From NCBI GenBank assembly GCA_027475525.1, contig JAMWFC010000032.1, positions 434,001 to 498,000 of the forward strand: a stretch of 64,000 bases of DNA. The letters run 5' to 3'. The notes beneath the pieces are model-generated. The model was not told the DNA's origin, ran no database searches, and saw only the letters and a list, made by a program, of their open reading frames with translations. Shown piece after piece: positions 35,401 through 47,572 of this stretch. Both the position numbers and the translations under genes were made by a program. Numbering within the stretch: the first letter of the stretch is position 1; each line of letters opens with the position of its first letter. Source of the stretch: Macrolepiota albuminosa. Lineage: Eukaryota; Basidiomycota; Agaricomycetes; Agaricales; Agaricaceae.

Positions 35401-35937
35401 CTGATCTGGAAGAGGTGTCACATCCTTGACTGTATTATCATTGCGCTGTCGCGCATCCAATGCAGTCCTTAACGTTCCATCCTTCTTGGGAATACAAAGT
35501 AATGGTGCAGCTTGCACCGCTGGTCGTGGTTCCCACCACTTTGCGTTTATGTATCTATTCGTCTTTTCACAAAGTTGATCCTGTAGTGCTCGCAGGCAGC
35601 AAGGCAAATGATATTTGTACTGCTTGTTATTGTCAATGAGGTTAATCTCATGATTAACCTCCCGCCACGGAGGAAGCTCTTCCTTCGTTCCATTGACAAT
35701 ATCAGCAAACTCCAGTTGCCATTGCTGGCGCAATCAAGGAATATCATCCTCTGTAAGGCTCACAGCCTTACCTTTTCCTTTGGCTATGCGTGCTATACAT
35801 GGTTGAACCTTTGGTTCAAATTGCTCCCGTAAAGCACGTACGTGCTCCTCTGTGAGATCTCCCGGATTCAACCTTACAACCGGTTGTTTTCTTGTCATAT
35901 TCGCTGACAACTGCACGCTTCTCGCTTTCAGCGAGAG
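32468..35937 (-). pseudogene. Pol of B-minus (RT, RNase H, integrase, chromodomain), broken
   Basis: Segments at 35916-35734, 35733-35107, 35049-34292, 34281-34072 and 34078-32468 align with the B-plus pol. RT has the YLDDIF active site (35160 region) and FSSLMGTF. Integrase has CSTCELC, GMDFIGPFP, IVSDQDAKF and HPQTDGQT. The C-terminus ends in a chromodomain-like block (EVRWSLGDTTWEPL). Nonsense changes include CGA to TGA before the RT fingers and two more after RNase H. The 77-bp tandem duplication at 34621-34774 also lies in this pol. Confidence 0.85.
34621..34774. repeat. 77-bp tandem duplication 3 (two mismatches)
   Basis: 34621-34697 is repeated at 34698-34774 with two mismatches, both of the CpG to TpG/CpA kind. 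B-plus has a single copy here. Confidence 0.85.
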
Positions 35938-35979
35938 TCCATCAAATACAATATCTGATGTTTCGGAAATCTCGTCCTC

Positions 35980-36447
35980 TCATGCGTAACGGTACACTTC
36001 TCCCGTCTGGGTCGCTTGCCCACTTCCCATAGCCTGCGTCACCATTGACGCTACCAACTCGTTCCACTCCCGTGGCATTCGTGGGTCATACGCCCATTGC
36101 ACTCCTGGCCGAGGCACTGGTCGATCTATTAGCGACCTAGTGCTACCCACAGTTCCCATCGTACTATTCACCTTGTCCTTGATGAGATCCTCAACCTTCA
36201 CTCGAGAGCTAGTCGGCTGGCATTCCAGCGACTCCACCACGTGTCTACCACGCTCATTCTTGCACTGTACAGCCTGTTTAGGCTTTCCATTGGTACACCC
36301 AATCACATCCGGGTGCTTCCCCTTCTTCAGAGTTCCTTGAAACTCTTCCTCAGACATCAGTATAGCTGGCGAATCTGCCGGCAGGCTTTTTGGTGGGGCC
36401 TGTTTGTCCTCCACCTCCTGTACAGTCGCTCTCCTGCGACCATCTAG
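35980..36447 (-). pseudogene. Spacer ORF between protease and RT of B-minus
   Basis: It aligns with 52233-52700 of B-plus and is bounded by the same two in-frame TGA codons (36450-36448, in TGACTAG context, and at its end 35982-35980). This copy is open throughout. Function is unknown. Confidence 0.7.
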
Positions 36448-39400
36448 TCAGTTGCGCTCATCACGCCGCTTTTCAGTTGCGCGATAGCGCCTCAAACGAC
36501 CATCTGTATTGTTCAACACCACTTTCTCCGCCTTCAAAGGCGTACCATTCACAACGACCATGTCGTTCACGAAATCCAGCGACACCTTGTTCTTACGCAT
36601 GAACGGCGTACCGATAATCATGTCGTAGTGATCAAAATTCGCTATATCCACATATTCTTTCGTCGACGTCTCTGACGTCTTTATTCTCACTTCTGCACCA
36701 AACTGCACCATGGCGCGACTCCCTACAGTCCCCAGCTGGAGCATCAGCAGCTCCTCCAGTTCATGAATGCGAATTGCATTGACGTGAGCAAACTGGGGTG
36801 TAATGCCCGTAGTGGTACTCCCAGAGTCCCACAACGTCCATGCCGGATGTCCATTGACATCAACATACGTGACCAGGCACTCCTTCTCTTCGGGAGTATA
36901 GCGTGGCCGCTGCAACTTATTAGTTGCCTTCTGCAGGGTTACGCGTCTCATTCGGACGTGCTGATCTCCACGGCACTCAGTCAGTGCAAACAGGTGTTCT
37001 TCCTCGTCCTCACGAGCATAATAGTCACTGTCATACACGTCCACTGCGACATATTTGTCACCATTAATCTGGATGCTCTCGGCGTCATCCACTTCTGACC
37101 CGTCAGCCTCTACTTGCGGCTCCTCTTCCGTTTCGTCGACAACCTCATCGTCTTCGTCGTCACTGACGACATTGCTCGGTGCCGCAGCCATATGGGCCGC
37201 TCAGATGTGTGCCTTAGGGGGGGTGGGACATTCCTTAGCAAAATGTCCGCTTCTGCCACAATTGTAGCACACTGAGGGATTCCCTGCAGGCCTTCTCTGG
37301 GCCGCTCCTGGAACCCCAGCGGTTTTGCCCGCCATATGCGCTGCAGGCACCACCACTCCTCTCAGTGCTACTTGATTTTGACCTGAAAAGGGTCGGCTAT
37401 CCTTCACTGGCAATTGTCCAGCAGGCTTTGATTGAGGCCGTTGGCCTTCAGGGATTGTCTTACGAACAACGAATTGCAAATTGCGATTGTTCTCCATCTC
37501 CGTCCGTTTGGCCAGGAAGGTTCCCACCTTCACTGCCTGATGGTTCACAGTTCCTTGGCAGGAACTCCGCTGCTCATAATGGTTTGCCATCCATGTCGAC
37601 TGCTCATAAGGGATGGCATATGCCAAGAATTCGGTCACAGTATTGACCTCCGGAGACAAATTGTCATTGTGTATCAACGCTCTCCTCATGTCTGCGGGTA
37701 TTCCATCCAGGAATGTCTCGCGAATAGTGTATTCGTCTGGATAGATGGCCATATTCTGTGCATGACCCACCAGGTCATCATAAAAGGTCTGGATGCCAGT
37801 CTTAGCATCATACACTGCCTTTCTAAAGGCATCACGAGCTTCCTGCATCATAGCAGCATTGACGAAACGATTGTACAGTCCTATCAGGACTTCTTTAAAT
37901 GTCCAATGCGGCTTGTCACGATTAATGTGAAGAACATGGCGACGGAACCAATTCCAAGCCTCTCCTTCCATAAATTTGTGTAGCACAAATATCCTCTTCT
38001 GGTCCATGTTGTCTCCACCATAGCAGCAGGCTGCGAGGTGGTAGCACACGTCCATGGCCCAGTCCTCCAGTTGAGAGAACCTATGTCCTCCAGCGTATGC
38101 ACGTATGTGCTTACCATCGGATTTACGGGGACTTACCCCCGCAGGGAACTTAAATCTGACTCCAAGGGAGTCATCCACCAGACAAGTGAGGCGGTCATGC
38201 ATATGATCCATATGGATCCTGACCGCTTCATTCATTCCTGGCGTAGTTTCATGCAATTCATGAGGTGTGGGCATTGAAAATGCCTGGGGACTGCGAAACA
38301 GGTGTTCATTGGCCGTTTGTTCTGGCCGTGGGGTGGGCTGTTGCCCTACTTGTGGCTCTGCTGGTACTCCACCAGCCTGCCTGCCACTATCATGACGATT
38401 ATTATCGTCTCAATCGTTATTTTTGCGATCACGACCTCCACCGTCGTTATTGCGACAACTTGGCTCCCTCCGTTCGTAGTGACCACTACTATCATCACTA
38501 CCACCCAAACCTCTGTCCGGTTCAGCCGTCCGAGCCGCGAATTGTCACGGCATATCATCAACAGGCGTTACACCCTCACGCCCTTCAAAGGCTACCCCCT
38601 GGTCATCAATTAACGACTCACCATGATCGCGCAAGTCCTGGTTGCGTATCCTCTGGTAATTGACGCGTTCATTCCAGTTGTCCACTAGGTGGACGTGTCG
38701 CACTATGCGTCGTGGTCGTGTTCAATCCTCAAGAATGTGGACTTCGTCCACCTCCTCCTTGATTGTAACTTGCTTACGAGGTGTCTTAACCTCCTGCACT
38801 GCAAGTAGTGCCTCTGGCTCTGCCGGAGTTGTCATCACAGTCTCCACCTCAGACAATGCCTGCTGAGGCACTCCGCTAACAATGCGTTGACAGTTTGCGG
38901 TGTTCTGATGCCAAACGTAGTCTTGCTGAGACTTATTAGCCTGACGAGGTGCATTGAGCAATTCCATCGCGTCTGCAATTAATGGCGCTCATCAGCGCAC
39001 ACTCATCTCACATTCTACTGAGTCGGCTGGAGTAGCCGTTGAGACTGCTGACCCTCGCGCCGCTTTGCGCTTAAGGTATTCCACTACTTCGAGTTCGAAG
39101 ATGCGCACAAACAATTTGATATATTCATTCGAATCTGCACGGGGTACATCGTGGCTCCTAGCAGCCAGCAACTGTAAGTGCTTTACTACATAAAGCTGCA
39201 GACGCTTTTGCGTCGATTCCTTTGCGACCAACGGATATCGGTCCAACACCAGCTGTAACTGGATAGACAAGGTCGAATGCGACCTTTTGCTTTCCTCATC
39301 ATCTGAGGATTCCAGCTCGGACTCTAAGTCCATAACTCTCCTGAGGCCATCATGCCTCACTTGCGGCTGTTTGCCGGCCCGTCTGTGCAACTCTGGAATT

Positions 39401-39948
39401 CCAGGCGCTGTTGACGCCTTTTCCAACCTTACGACATTGTCGTCCTCCCTACTGACCACTATTGCTGGTCCTTGTGCATGTCCTTGTGTCATCAATGACG
39501 ATGGTCCCGGTTCAGTAGCCGCATCGGCCACATATTCCAAAAGCCGTTCAGTAGGTGCAGTCCAGAAGGGGGTACTATGCGCAAACGCGCTGCCTTGTAC
39601 CATTGCCGAGTACTGGGTAATATCCGGTTGACCCTCAGAATGAGCTGACGAGCTCTCGGGCAATACCGGATACATCAATGAAGGCATTTGGCTCGCTGGC
39701 AGCGACACTCCTGAGACCGCGGATCTCTCTCCTGGTTTACCACCAGGTCGTACAATGGACATCATCCGTGATACGGATAGCCCACCAGGCATTCCAAAGC
39801 TCATGCTGACATTGCGAGGAATCTTTTTGTCCTGCTTTGGTGGAGGTTGGTATGCTGACGCAGATTGCATCTTCACAGCTTGAAGCGCAGGTAGGTCACC
39901 TGTGTCTGCCGCTGGGAACGGAGGATCCGGATCAAGAGAGCCAGTCAT
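36448..39948 (-). pseudogene. Gag-protease of B-minus, broken
   Basis: Segments 39948-38992, 38967-38722, 38274-37201 and 37191-36448 align with B-plus gag. They keep the start MTGSLDPDPPFPAADTGD, the capsid-like part (EDWAMDVCYHLAACCYGG), the zinc knuckle CYNCGRSGHFAKEC and the protease DSG in LWDSGSTTTG. Breaks include CGA to TGA changes near 38990 and 38727. One more stop lies at 37198-37200. Confidence 0.85.
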
Positions 39949-40059
39949 GGAAGCACGTTTTCAACGTGATGCCAACAGAGAATCGAGAGGTTTTGATGAT
40001 AGTTGCCTAGTCGGTAACAAGCCTAGAGTCTAAAGCCGATAGCAGAAGATTTAAAAAAA

Positions 40060-40204
40060 TGTAACTGGAGTTACGGGTTAGAACTATCTTGTGTGTATCA
40101 CACAAGTGCTAAATCAGACCGCAGTATCAGATTGACTAGTACTTAGAGTGAAAACAAGATGTTATCTTACGTAATACTCTATTAAACAATTATAGCGTTG
40201 TTGA
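40060..40204 (-). repeat. Truncated B-type LTR, 5' LTR of B-minus
   Basis: It matches 28871-29015 at all but about four positions, then stops at GTTGTTGA. The expected last 28 bp are replaced by the sequence that also precedes the LTR at 46501. Confidence 0.8.
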
Positions 40205-40259
40205 CACATATAAAAATTCATTTTTTTTTCCCTTTCTTCTAAATTTGAGTTTGTGCTGT
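40205..40259. repeat. Copy of the C spacer segment (X) before an A-type LTR
   Basis: ACACATATAAAAATTCA and the pyrimidine tract CCCTTTCTTCTAAATTTGAG match 46443-46500, where they directly follow C pol. The two copies differ by a few bases, so this is a real diverged duplicate and not a repeated read path. Confidence 0.7.
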
Positions 40260-41332
40260 TGATAGGCTTCTACTTGGACTGAGCGCATCAAGGGACATTA
40301 TAGGCCAACCAACACTTGACATACTGAAGACTCTAGCGACCAGTTGGGAATATAGAGCAGCCCTAGCTTTGGCACTCTACTACAGGACTTAGTCATTTAC
40401 CCTAACCACTAGCTACCAGGCCTTCAGCACACTCCATTCACCTATCCCAAGGGACGAAGGAGGCTCAGAATGTATAGCGCTAGCACAACGGTGGAAGAGG
40501 ACTCTAACTAAACTCCGATCACTTCCAGAAGGAGCCAGCAGCAGGCACTGCCATTTGATGAGGCACTTCAATCAGAAGTCTAAAAAGGATCAATGATGGC
40601 AGCACTGGATATACTTAAATCCGACATCTGGACCTGTCAGGAACTGATACAATGAGTAGCGCTGACATTAGCGCTCATGGCATCTGTCGAGGATTTTCTG
40701 ACCATACCCCAGAACAACCTGGCCAATTGGAGTTATAGTAAAAGTGAGCAGACTTGTACAATTCTAAGTCAATATAGAGTTGCCGCTGGTCACCGTGGGT
40801 CATAACGCTGTTGGTTGCCATCATCCATGTGCAAAAGGTCGCCGTTGACAGGTCGCCATTAGAGAAAACCACGAGGAGAGGCACTAGGAGGTAGCGCTGC
40901 AGATGGACTTGTATCTTGGCAAACATGGTAGCGCATAGTATATAAAATAGCTACTTGACATGTATATAACGACGAATCGTAACCCCTTGAGCATATAGTT
41001 ATACTTAGGGTTCAAATTGCGCTAGCTTCCTTTGACTTTGTCACTAAGTCGGGCGCTAGCCTCGTCTATCTCGTCTTTGTCGTTTATGGTGCTACCTACA
41101 GGCACAATACGCTGCGCTACTTGTCTTTTCTTCAATATCTTTGTTTAAGCTACGACGCTTACCGTCTGTCAGGTAGCCCCTGAAGCACTATAATTTAGCA
41201 CATCGTTTTATCACCTCCACTTGAGCACACCGGGACCCTGTCAGGACTCCTCACAACTACGCACGCCAAGCGCTGGAGATGGCATTGTACTGCGTATATG
41301 TCCAGCACACCCAACCATAGTTGGCATCATCA
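40260..41332 (+). repeat. A-type LTR, copy 2 (1073 bp)
   Basis: Complete, TGATAGG...GCATCATCA, with the TATA box at 40939. Its right edge joins C gag in mid-gene at 41333, so it closes the insertion that began at 15548. Its left edge is the X segment instead of the polypurine tract expected for A1. Confidence 0.88.
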
Positions 41333-42400
41333 ATAGGGTCAGCATGTGGGGACCTTCTTGGCCAAGAAGGCCGACTTGGATTGTGACCGCAACACGTGGC
41401 TTGTGGTACACAGAACTCCTGCAGCAAATTGAGGACAACCCCGCCCACAACTGGAGCGGGTGCCAGATGGAGAATGTCCTAAACCAAGGCCAGATTTCAA
41501 GCCGGCCAACCCACCTGTTCAGACAGGTACCTGCTTTGCATGCAGCCAGCCAGGCCACTATGCTACCAACTGCCCCGCAAAGACAGGAGCCCCGAGAAAG
41601 TGGTATACCCCCTGTGCCCACCTTTGAGCTGCACATACTGCAGCTGCGAGTGGGAGTGATGGAGACATCTCAGCTGAGTCTGAGGCTGAGCATCCCACGA
41701 ATGACCAAGAGCCCCCAGAAGAGGCTTCAGGCGCCAAGCCTGAGAGTGTGGTCATGGAGGGGGAGGAGTACGTCACAGTTGATGTATACGACGATGTCTA
41801 TGACAATGAGTACTACAGTCGCAACAGTGACTTGGAATGCCTAGCGGCAATGATGGATTGGCCGTCCTCAAATGATCATGACAAGAATAACGTGGGTCGG
41901 AGGAAGAAGGTGACTCTTCATTGAGCAGAGGGCACTTTGCAGAACTCTATGTTGAAGCAGGCAGATAAGGAGTGCCTGGTCTTGTATGTGGAGGGTGAAT
42001 GGCCACAAAGCTTGGACGTTATGGGATTCCGGGAGTACTACTTCCAGTATAATGCCCTAGTTTGCTCACATGTACAGAATTTCCATACAGGAGTTAGATC
42101 TGCTGTTGGCATTGCAATTGGGCATGGTAGGAAGCCACACTATGGTGCAGTATGGGACGAATGTAACTGTCCAGACACCGGGCTCACGTAGCTGGAAATA
42201 CATGGATGTAGCAAACTTTGATTGCTATGATATGATACTGGGAACACCATTCATGCAGCGTAACAAAGTCATGCTAGACTTTGAGCATGTCAGGTGCTAG
42301 TAAATGGGAAAGTAATCCCAGCCAAACAGGCTACCACAGACAACACTGATAATTGCCTGCAATGTCACCGCACTATGGAGAAGTGCAAGGACTCTCCATA
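41333..42400 (+). pseudogene. Gag C-terminus and protease of element C, decayed
   Basis: The frame through GTFLAKKADLDCDRN continues the gag left at 15547 (B-plus: GTFLAKRTEMENNRN). A zinc knuckle CFACSQPGHYATNC is encoded at about 41533-41574. An acidic block resembling B follows (EGEEYVTVDVYDD). The protease part is recognised by VANFDCYDMILGTPFMQRNKVMLDF (42205-42285). The DSG region lies in a shifted frame. A stop (TAACTTGG) stands near 42398, where B has TGACTAG. Confidence 0.7.
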
Positions 42401-42816
42401 ACTTGGCCAGCGCAAAGTGCCGGCAGTGGAGGATGTGGATGAGGAAGTACAGGCTATGCCTGGGCTGAGCTTAGACCACAGTGTGGTGATGATGAGCAAG
42501 GAGAAATATCAAGCCTCCGAGATGAGAGATGAGCAAATACTTGCTCGTGATGTTTGAGACGTGAAGCCTCCAGATAGACGGCAGCAAAAGGTGAAGAAGC
42601 CTGAGGACTCAGTAGATGTATGTCCACCTATGTACGTTCTCCCGAGTCAAGTTAGATGACTTGAGGGACAGCAATCAAGAGGCAAAGGCCTCATACTGTG
42701 AGGACACACGGTCCTTATGGGAGCGACCAGCTCCCCTTCCTGAGTATGACTGGGCATACAATCCTTGAATGCTGCAGGAATGGAACGAACTGGTGGCAGC
42801 CACGTGTGCATGAAAC
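42401..42816 (+). pseudogene. Spacer between protease and RT of element C, decayed
   Basis: It corresponds to the 144-codon spacer of B. Alignable pieces are EWNELVA near 42780 and a short acidic part before it; the rest has diverged and carries stops. Confidence 0.45.
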
Positions 42817-44640
42817 GTGCACCAGCAACGGATGACCATCACACCAGCATATTGCCAGCCAGCTTCAGACAAATTGTCTGTAGCGTATTCACTTGTACAT
42901 GAAGGGACAAGCCTCGTGGCTCATAAGGCAGCAGTAGTGGATCCACTGCTGAGACTGTATATATCCAATGACAGTGTTAATTGGGTGCTTGCAATTTGCA
43001 AGCAATATGCACCGCAGCCTCAGCCACCATCAGAAACGGTGGAGGTACTTCCCCCAGTGCATCCAAAGGGGAAACAGAAGGCGACAAGCCTTTGTGAGGA
43101 AGAGATACCTCGGTTGCATCAGCAACGGCAAGAGGAATTTGCTGATATGGTCAATGAGACCAAAGAGGAGCTCCCGCCCTGGCAGGAAGTGAACCATGAG
43201 ATTAATCTTATAAACAAGAGCAAGCAATACAAGTACCACTTGCTGCGCTGCCCACACACACTCCAGGAGCAATTATGCAATAAAACTAATTGCTATTTGA
43301 ATGCTTAGTGGTGGTCACCATGCACCACTGCTCAGGCTGCACCATTACTATGCATCCCAAAGAAGGACGGAACCCTTCAAACAGCTCTTGATGCGTGTCA
43401 GCGCAATGACAATACCATAAAGAATGTAACGCCTTTACCAGATCAGGAGGTGATCTGGGAAGATGTGGCTCAGGCAAAGTATAGCTCAAAGATTGACCTT
43501 ACTGATGCCTACAAGCAGGTGCACATCTGCACCAAAGATGTACCCAAGACTGTATTTGCATCGATCATGGGCATATTCACAAGCAACATAATGCAGATTG
43601 GGGACTGTAATGCCCCTGCAACCTTTCAGAGGCTCATGACCTCTATTTTTTGTTCACAAGCAACATAATGCAGATTGGGGACTGTAATGCCCCTGCAACC
43701 TTTCAGAGGCTCATGACCTCTATTTTTTGAGATGTGATAGGACGTTTTATGCACATCTACTTAGATGATATATTCATCTATTCAGATTCCATGGAGGAGC
43801 ATAAGCAGCACCTCAGAGTCGTGTTTGAACAACTGCACAAGTACAAGTTGTACTTGAAGTGGAAGAAGTGTGAGCTTTACACTCAAAGTATAGACTGCCT
43901 AGGGCATGTCATCAATGAGCGGGGTATACACCCTGATCAGGACAAGCTTGATTGCATTTGGGAGTGGTGCACGCTGCGAAACTACAATGACATCCAACGA
44001 TTCATTGGCCTTGTCAACTACATATCGAGCTTCTTGCCCGATGTCACTGCCTATACTGGGCCACTTATAGCCATGACACAGAACGGGTCACTGTTGACTT
44101 GGAGGCCACTGCACCAGCGGTGCTTTGAAATGGTCAAACAAATCTGTATGAAGACTCCAGTGATTTGACCGATCGACCCTAGACAGGATGAGCCTATATG
44201 GCTCATTTGCAATGCATCTAAGACAGGCATCGGTGCCATGTATGGCCAGGGGAGTAGCTGGCAGACGTGCCACCCAGCGGGATTCATGTCAAAAAAGCTC
44301 ACAACTGCCCAGCAAAACTATGCTGTGCATGAGCTCAAGACCCTAGCTATACTCAAGGCCCTCCTCAAGTGGGAGGATAAGCTGATGGGATACCCCATCC
44401 ATATCATAACCGATCACAAGGCACTTGAGTTCTTCAAAGCTCAGTTGAACTTGTTGCTGCATCAGCGACGTTGGATCGACTATATGTTGAGATACCAGTT
44501 CGACATCACCTATGTTAAAGGTGAACTCAATAAAGTGGCAGACTGCTTGTCTCGCTACTTTGAGAGTGATGTAGTTGGAGAGGCTCATGAGCCTCATGAG
44601 TATGTGCAGGCAGACTGCTGCATAGATCCAGATGGGGAGG
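42817..44640 (+). pseudogene. RT and RNase H of element C, decayed
   Basis: Frames 42817-43308, 43450-43668, 43734-44168 and 44238 onward follow the B pol closely. They include AAPLLCIPKKDGTLQTALDACQ, KIDLTDAYKQV, QIGDCNAPATFQRL and IYLDDIFIYSD. RNase H then follows (NYAVHELKTLAILKALLKWEDKL, IITDHKALEFFK, CLSRYFESD). Stops replace Lys at 43306 (AAG to TAG) and Arg at 43729 and 44165 (CGA to TGA). The 77-bp duplication at 43576-43729 also lies in RT. Confidence 0.8.
43576..43729. repeat. 77-bp tandem duplication 4
   Basis: 43576-43652 is repeated exactly at 43653-43729; the flanking bases differ on both sides. Confidence 0.92.
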
Positions 44641-46385
44641 ATTTACCTCTTCATCAGTACCAGGAAATCAGGAAGCATGTCCTGGATGTAGACATGATGC
44701 GCGACAATGAACAAAGGCAAAGTACCTGCCTCAGGGAGCAGCATGAAGAGCGGGACGTAGCTGCCCAACTGCTCAAGAAGCATGAAGTCATGGGTCCAGA
44801 GGCACCTGGGGAACATGAGCATCCTGATAGACCCGTCACTCTGGCTGAGATGCTTGAAGGCGAATCGCCTTTGTCCCAGCCCCCTAGCTTGGGCAATGAC
44901 GACTTCCACATAGAAGTGGTGTGGGCATATGGTCATGATTCTCTCTTCACCAAGATAATCACCAATCCCGATGACCACCCTTGGTTCAGGCAGGAGCCTG
45001 GCAGACTGATCACAATGGAAAACCATCAAGGAGTGGCAGTGGTTTGCCTTCCCCATATGCAAACTATTGTTATGTGAGTACTGGACCAGGCCCATACACT
45101 GGTGGGGCACTTCGGTGCCGCACGAACATTGGGATACATCTGTAGATGGTACTGGTGGCCACGTATGGCCCAAGAGGTTACTAAGTTCTGTGCATCATGC
45201 GCAGCATGTCAGAGGGCAAAGTTGCCTCCTGGAGCCTCTGCTAGAAAGTTACACCAGCTACCCGTGCCGGTAAAACCTTGGGACTCCATTGGAATGGACT
45301 TTGTAGGTCCCTTTCCTGAGTCTAGAGAGTTTGATTACCTCTGGGTGGTGATATGCCACATGACAAGCATGGTGCACCTTATCCTGGTGCGAACTACGTT
45401 GATGGCTAAGGAGCTGTCATGGATCTACCTCAGGGAGATCATTAGGCTGCATGGGCTGCCTAGTACTATTGTAAGTGACCATGACTCAAAGTTCACGTCT
45501 CAATGGTGGAGGGAACTCCACAAGCTGTTAGGAGCTAGACTCCTTATGTTGACGTCCTTCCATCCTCAAACAGATAGGCAGACTGAGTGGGCTAACCACA
45601 GTATAGGCCAGATTTTGAGGGCAGTTGTTCGCCCTGATCAACGAGACTGGGTGGACTGGTGTCCACTCACTGAGTTCACGATTAACGCGAGTATCTTGAA
45701 GATGACAGAGTATGCACCCTTTGAGCTCAATAGAGGGTACTTGCCCTCCATGTTGCACAAAATTCGTGCAGATGTGGTGGCCCACCAAGGAGTGGTTGAG
45801 TTTGCCAGGCAGGCCCTGGAGAATATTGCAGCGGCACATGACACCATCATCAAGACGCGAGTCTTTCAGGCAAAAAACGCGAATCACTGTAGGCAAACAG
45901 ACCTGCCAATATCAGTAGGAGCGTTGGTCTATCTGTCAACATGTAACCTGAAACTTCCAAAGGGATGGGCTAGCAAACTCTGCCCAAAATGGGTAGGCCC
46001 ATACCACATGCTAGACGTGGAGCCAAGTACTTTCAACTATGTGTTGGAGCTGCCTCAGGCATTACAAGAATGACACATTGTTCCAAAGTTCCATGTGTCA
46101 CTGTTGCAACCATATAGCACGTCCGACGATACACTACTCTCTAACAGGACGACCCCAGGCCCCTATGACTTTGGAGCATGAGACAATGACAAGTGGTTTG
46201 TCGAGTGCATCATAGGGCACCAGTGGACTGAGCGGAATACACTCAAGTTTGAGGTACGGTGGTCCCTCAGGGACACAACATGGGAGCCATACTCCCATTG
46301 CTCCAAGTTAGCGGCACTTGACCATTATTTGGAGTTAAAGGGCATTAAGCGCCCACATCAGTTAGGTAAGCATGCCAGCACTTAA
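44641..46385 (+). pseudogene. Integrase and chromodomain of element C, decayed
   Basis: A linker is followed by the zinc-binding part (HTLVGHFGAARTL, CASCAACQ), the core (GMDFVGPFPES, IVSDHDSKF, SFHPQTDRQTEWAN) and a chromodomain-like end (FEVRWSLRDTTWEPY) that stops at 46383. Stops at about 46071 and 46180 break the frame. The most conserved catalytic residues are still present. Confidence 0.8.
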
Positions 46386-46440
46386 TTTGATTGGCAGTGC
46401 CGATCACGGCTTGGCTGAGTTGGTCAGCAACTGTGGCTGA

Positions 46441-46500
46441 GACACATCTAAAAATTCAAAATTTTTTTTTCCCTTTCTTCTAAATTTGAGTTTGTGCTGT
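46441..46500. other. C spacer (X) with pyrimidine tract after pol
   Basis: It follows C pol and ends at the A-type LTR. It has a T/C tract and corresponds to the stretch that separates pol from ORF3 in element B. Confidence 0.55.
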
Positions 46501-47572
46501 TGATAGGCTTCTACTTGGACTGAGCGCATCAAGGGACATTATAGGCCAACCAACACTTGACATACTGAAGACTCTAGCGACCAGTTGGGAATATAGAGCA
46601 GCCCTAGCTTTGGCACTCTACTACAGGACTTATCCATTTACCCTAACCACTAGCTACCAGGCCTTCAGCACACTCCATTCACCTATCCCAAGGACGAAGG
46701 AGGCTCAGAATGTATAGCACTAATACGACGGTGGGAGGGGGACTCTAACTAAACCCCGATCACTTCCAGAAGGAGCCAGCAGCAGGCGCTGCCATTTGAC
46801 AAGGCACTTCAATCAGAAGTCTAAAAGGATCAATGACGGCAGCACTGGATATACTTAAATCCGACATCTGGACCTGTCAGGAACTGATACAATGAGTAGC
46901 GCTGACATTAGCGCTCATGGCATCTGTCGAGGATTTTCTGACCATACCCCAGAACAACCTGGCCAATTGGAGTTATAGTAAAAGTGAGCAGACTCGTACA
47001 ATTCTAAGTCAATATAGAGTTGCTGCTGGTCACCGTGGGTCATAACGCTGTTGGTTGCCATCATCCATGTGCAAAAGGTCGCCGTTGACAGGTCGCCATT
47101 AGAGAAAACCACGAGAAGAGGCGCTAGGAGGTAGCGCTGCAGATGGACTTGTATCTTGGCAAACATGGTAGCACATAGTATATAAAATAGCTACTTGACA
47201 TGTATATAACAACAAATCGTAACCTTTTGAGCACCCAGTTACACTTAGCGTTCAAATCGTGCTAGCTTTCTCTGACTTTGTCACTAAGTTGGGCGCTAGC
47301 CTTGTCTATCTCGTCTTTGTTGTTTACAGTGCCACCTACACGCACAATATGCTGCGCTACTCATCTTTTCTTCTATATCTTTGTTTAAGCTACGATGCTT
47401 ACTGTCTGCCAGGTAGCCCCCAAGGCGCTATAATCTAGTGCATCATTCTATCACCTCTGCTCAAGCACACCAGGACCCTGTCAGAACTCCTCACAACTAC
47501 GCATGCCAAGCGCTGGAGACGGCATTGTACTGCGTATATGTCCAGCGCACCCAACTACAATTGGCGTCATCA
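46501..47572 (+). repeat. A-type LTR, copy 3 (solo-like, 1072 bp)
   Basis: TGATAGG...GTCATCA, with the TATA box at 47179. It lies between C pol and the ORF3-like sequence of C. The 5 bp on either side (GCTGT / CCGTT) do not match, so no target-site duplication remains. Confidence 0.85.

Larger units (their letters stand above)
28871..40204 (-). mobile_element. Ty3/Gypsy chromovirus B, minus-strand copy (decayed)
   Basis: Ends are B-type LTRs at 28871-29043 (complete, TGTAAC...GTTACA) and 40060-40204 (145 bp, the last 28 bp missing). On the minus strand the order is gag-protease, a 144-codon spacer, pol with chromodomain, and ORF3, as in B-plus. The LTRs differ at about 4 of 145 aligned positions. 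Reading frames are broken by at least six stops, most of them CGA to TGA when compared with B-plus. The 5' LTR end is replaced by unrelated sequence at 40205, so a target-site duplication cannot be checked. Confidence 0.88.
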
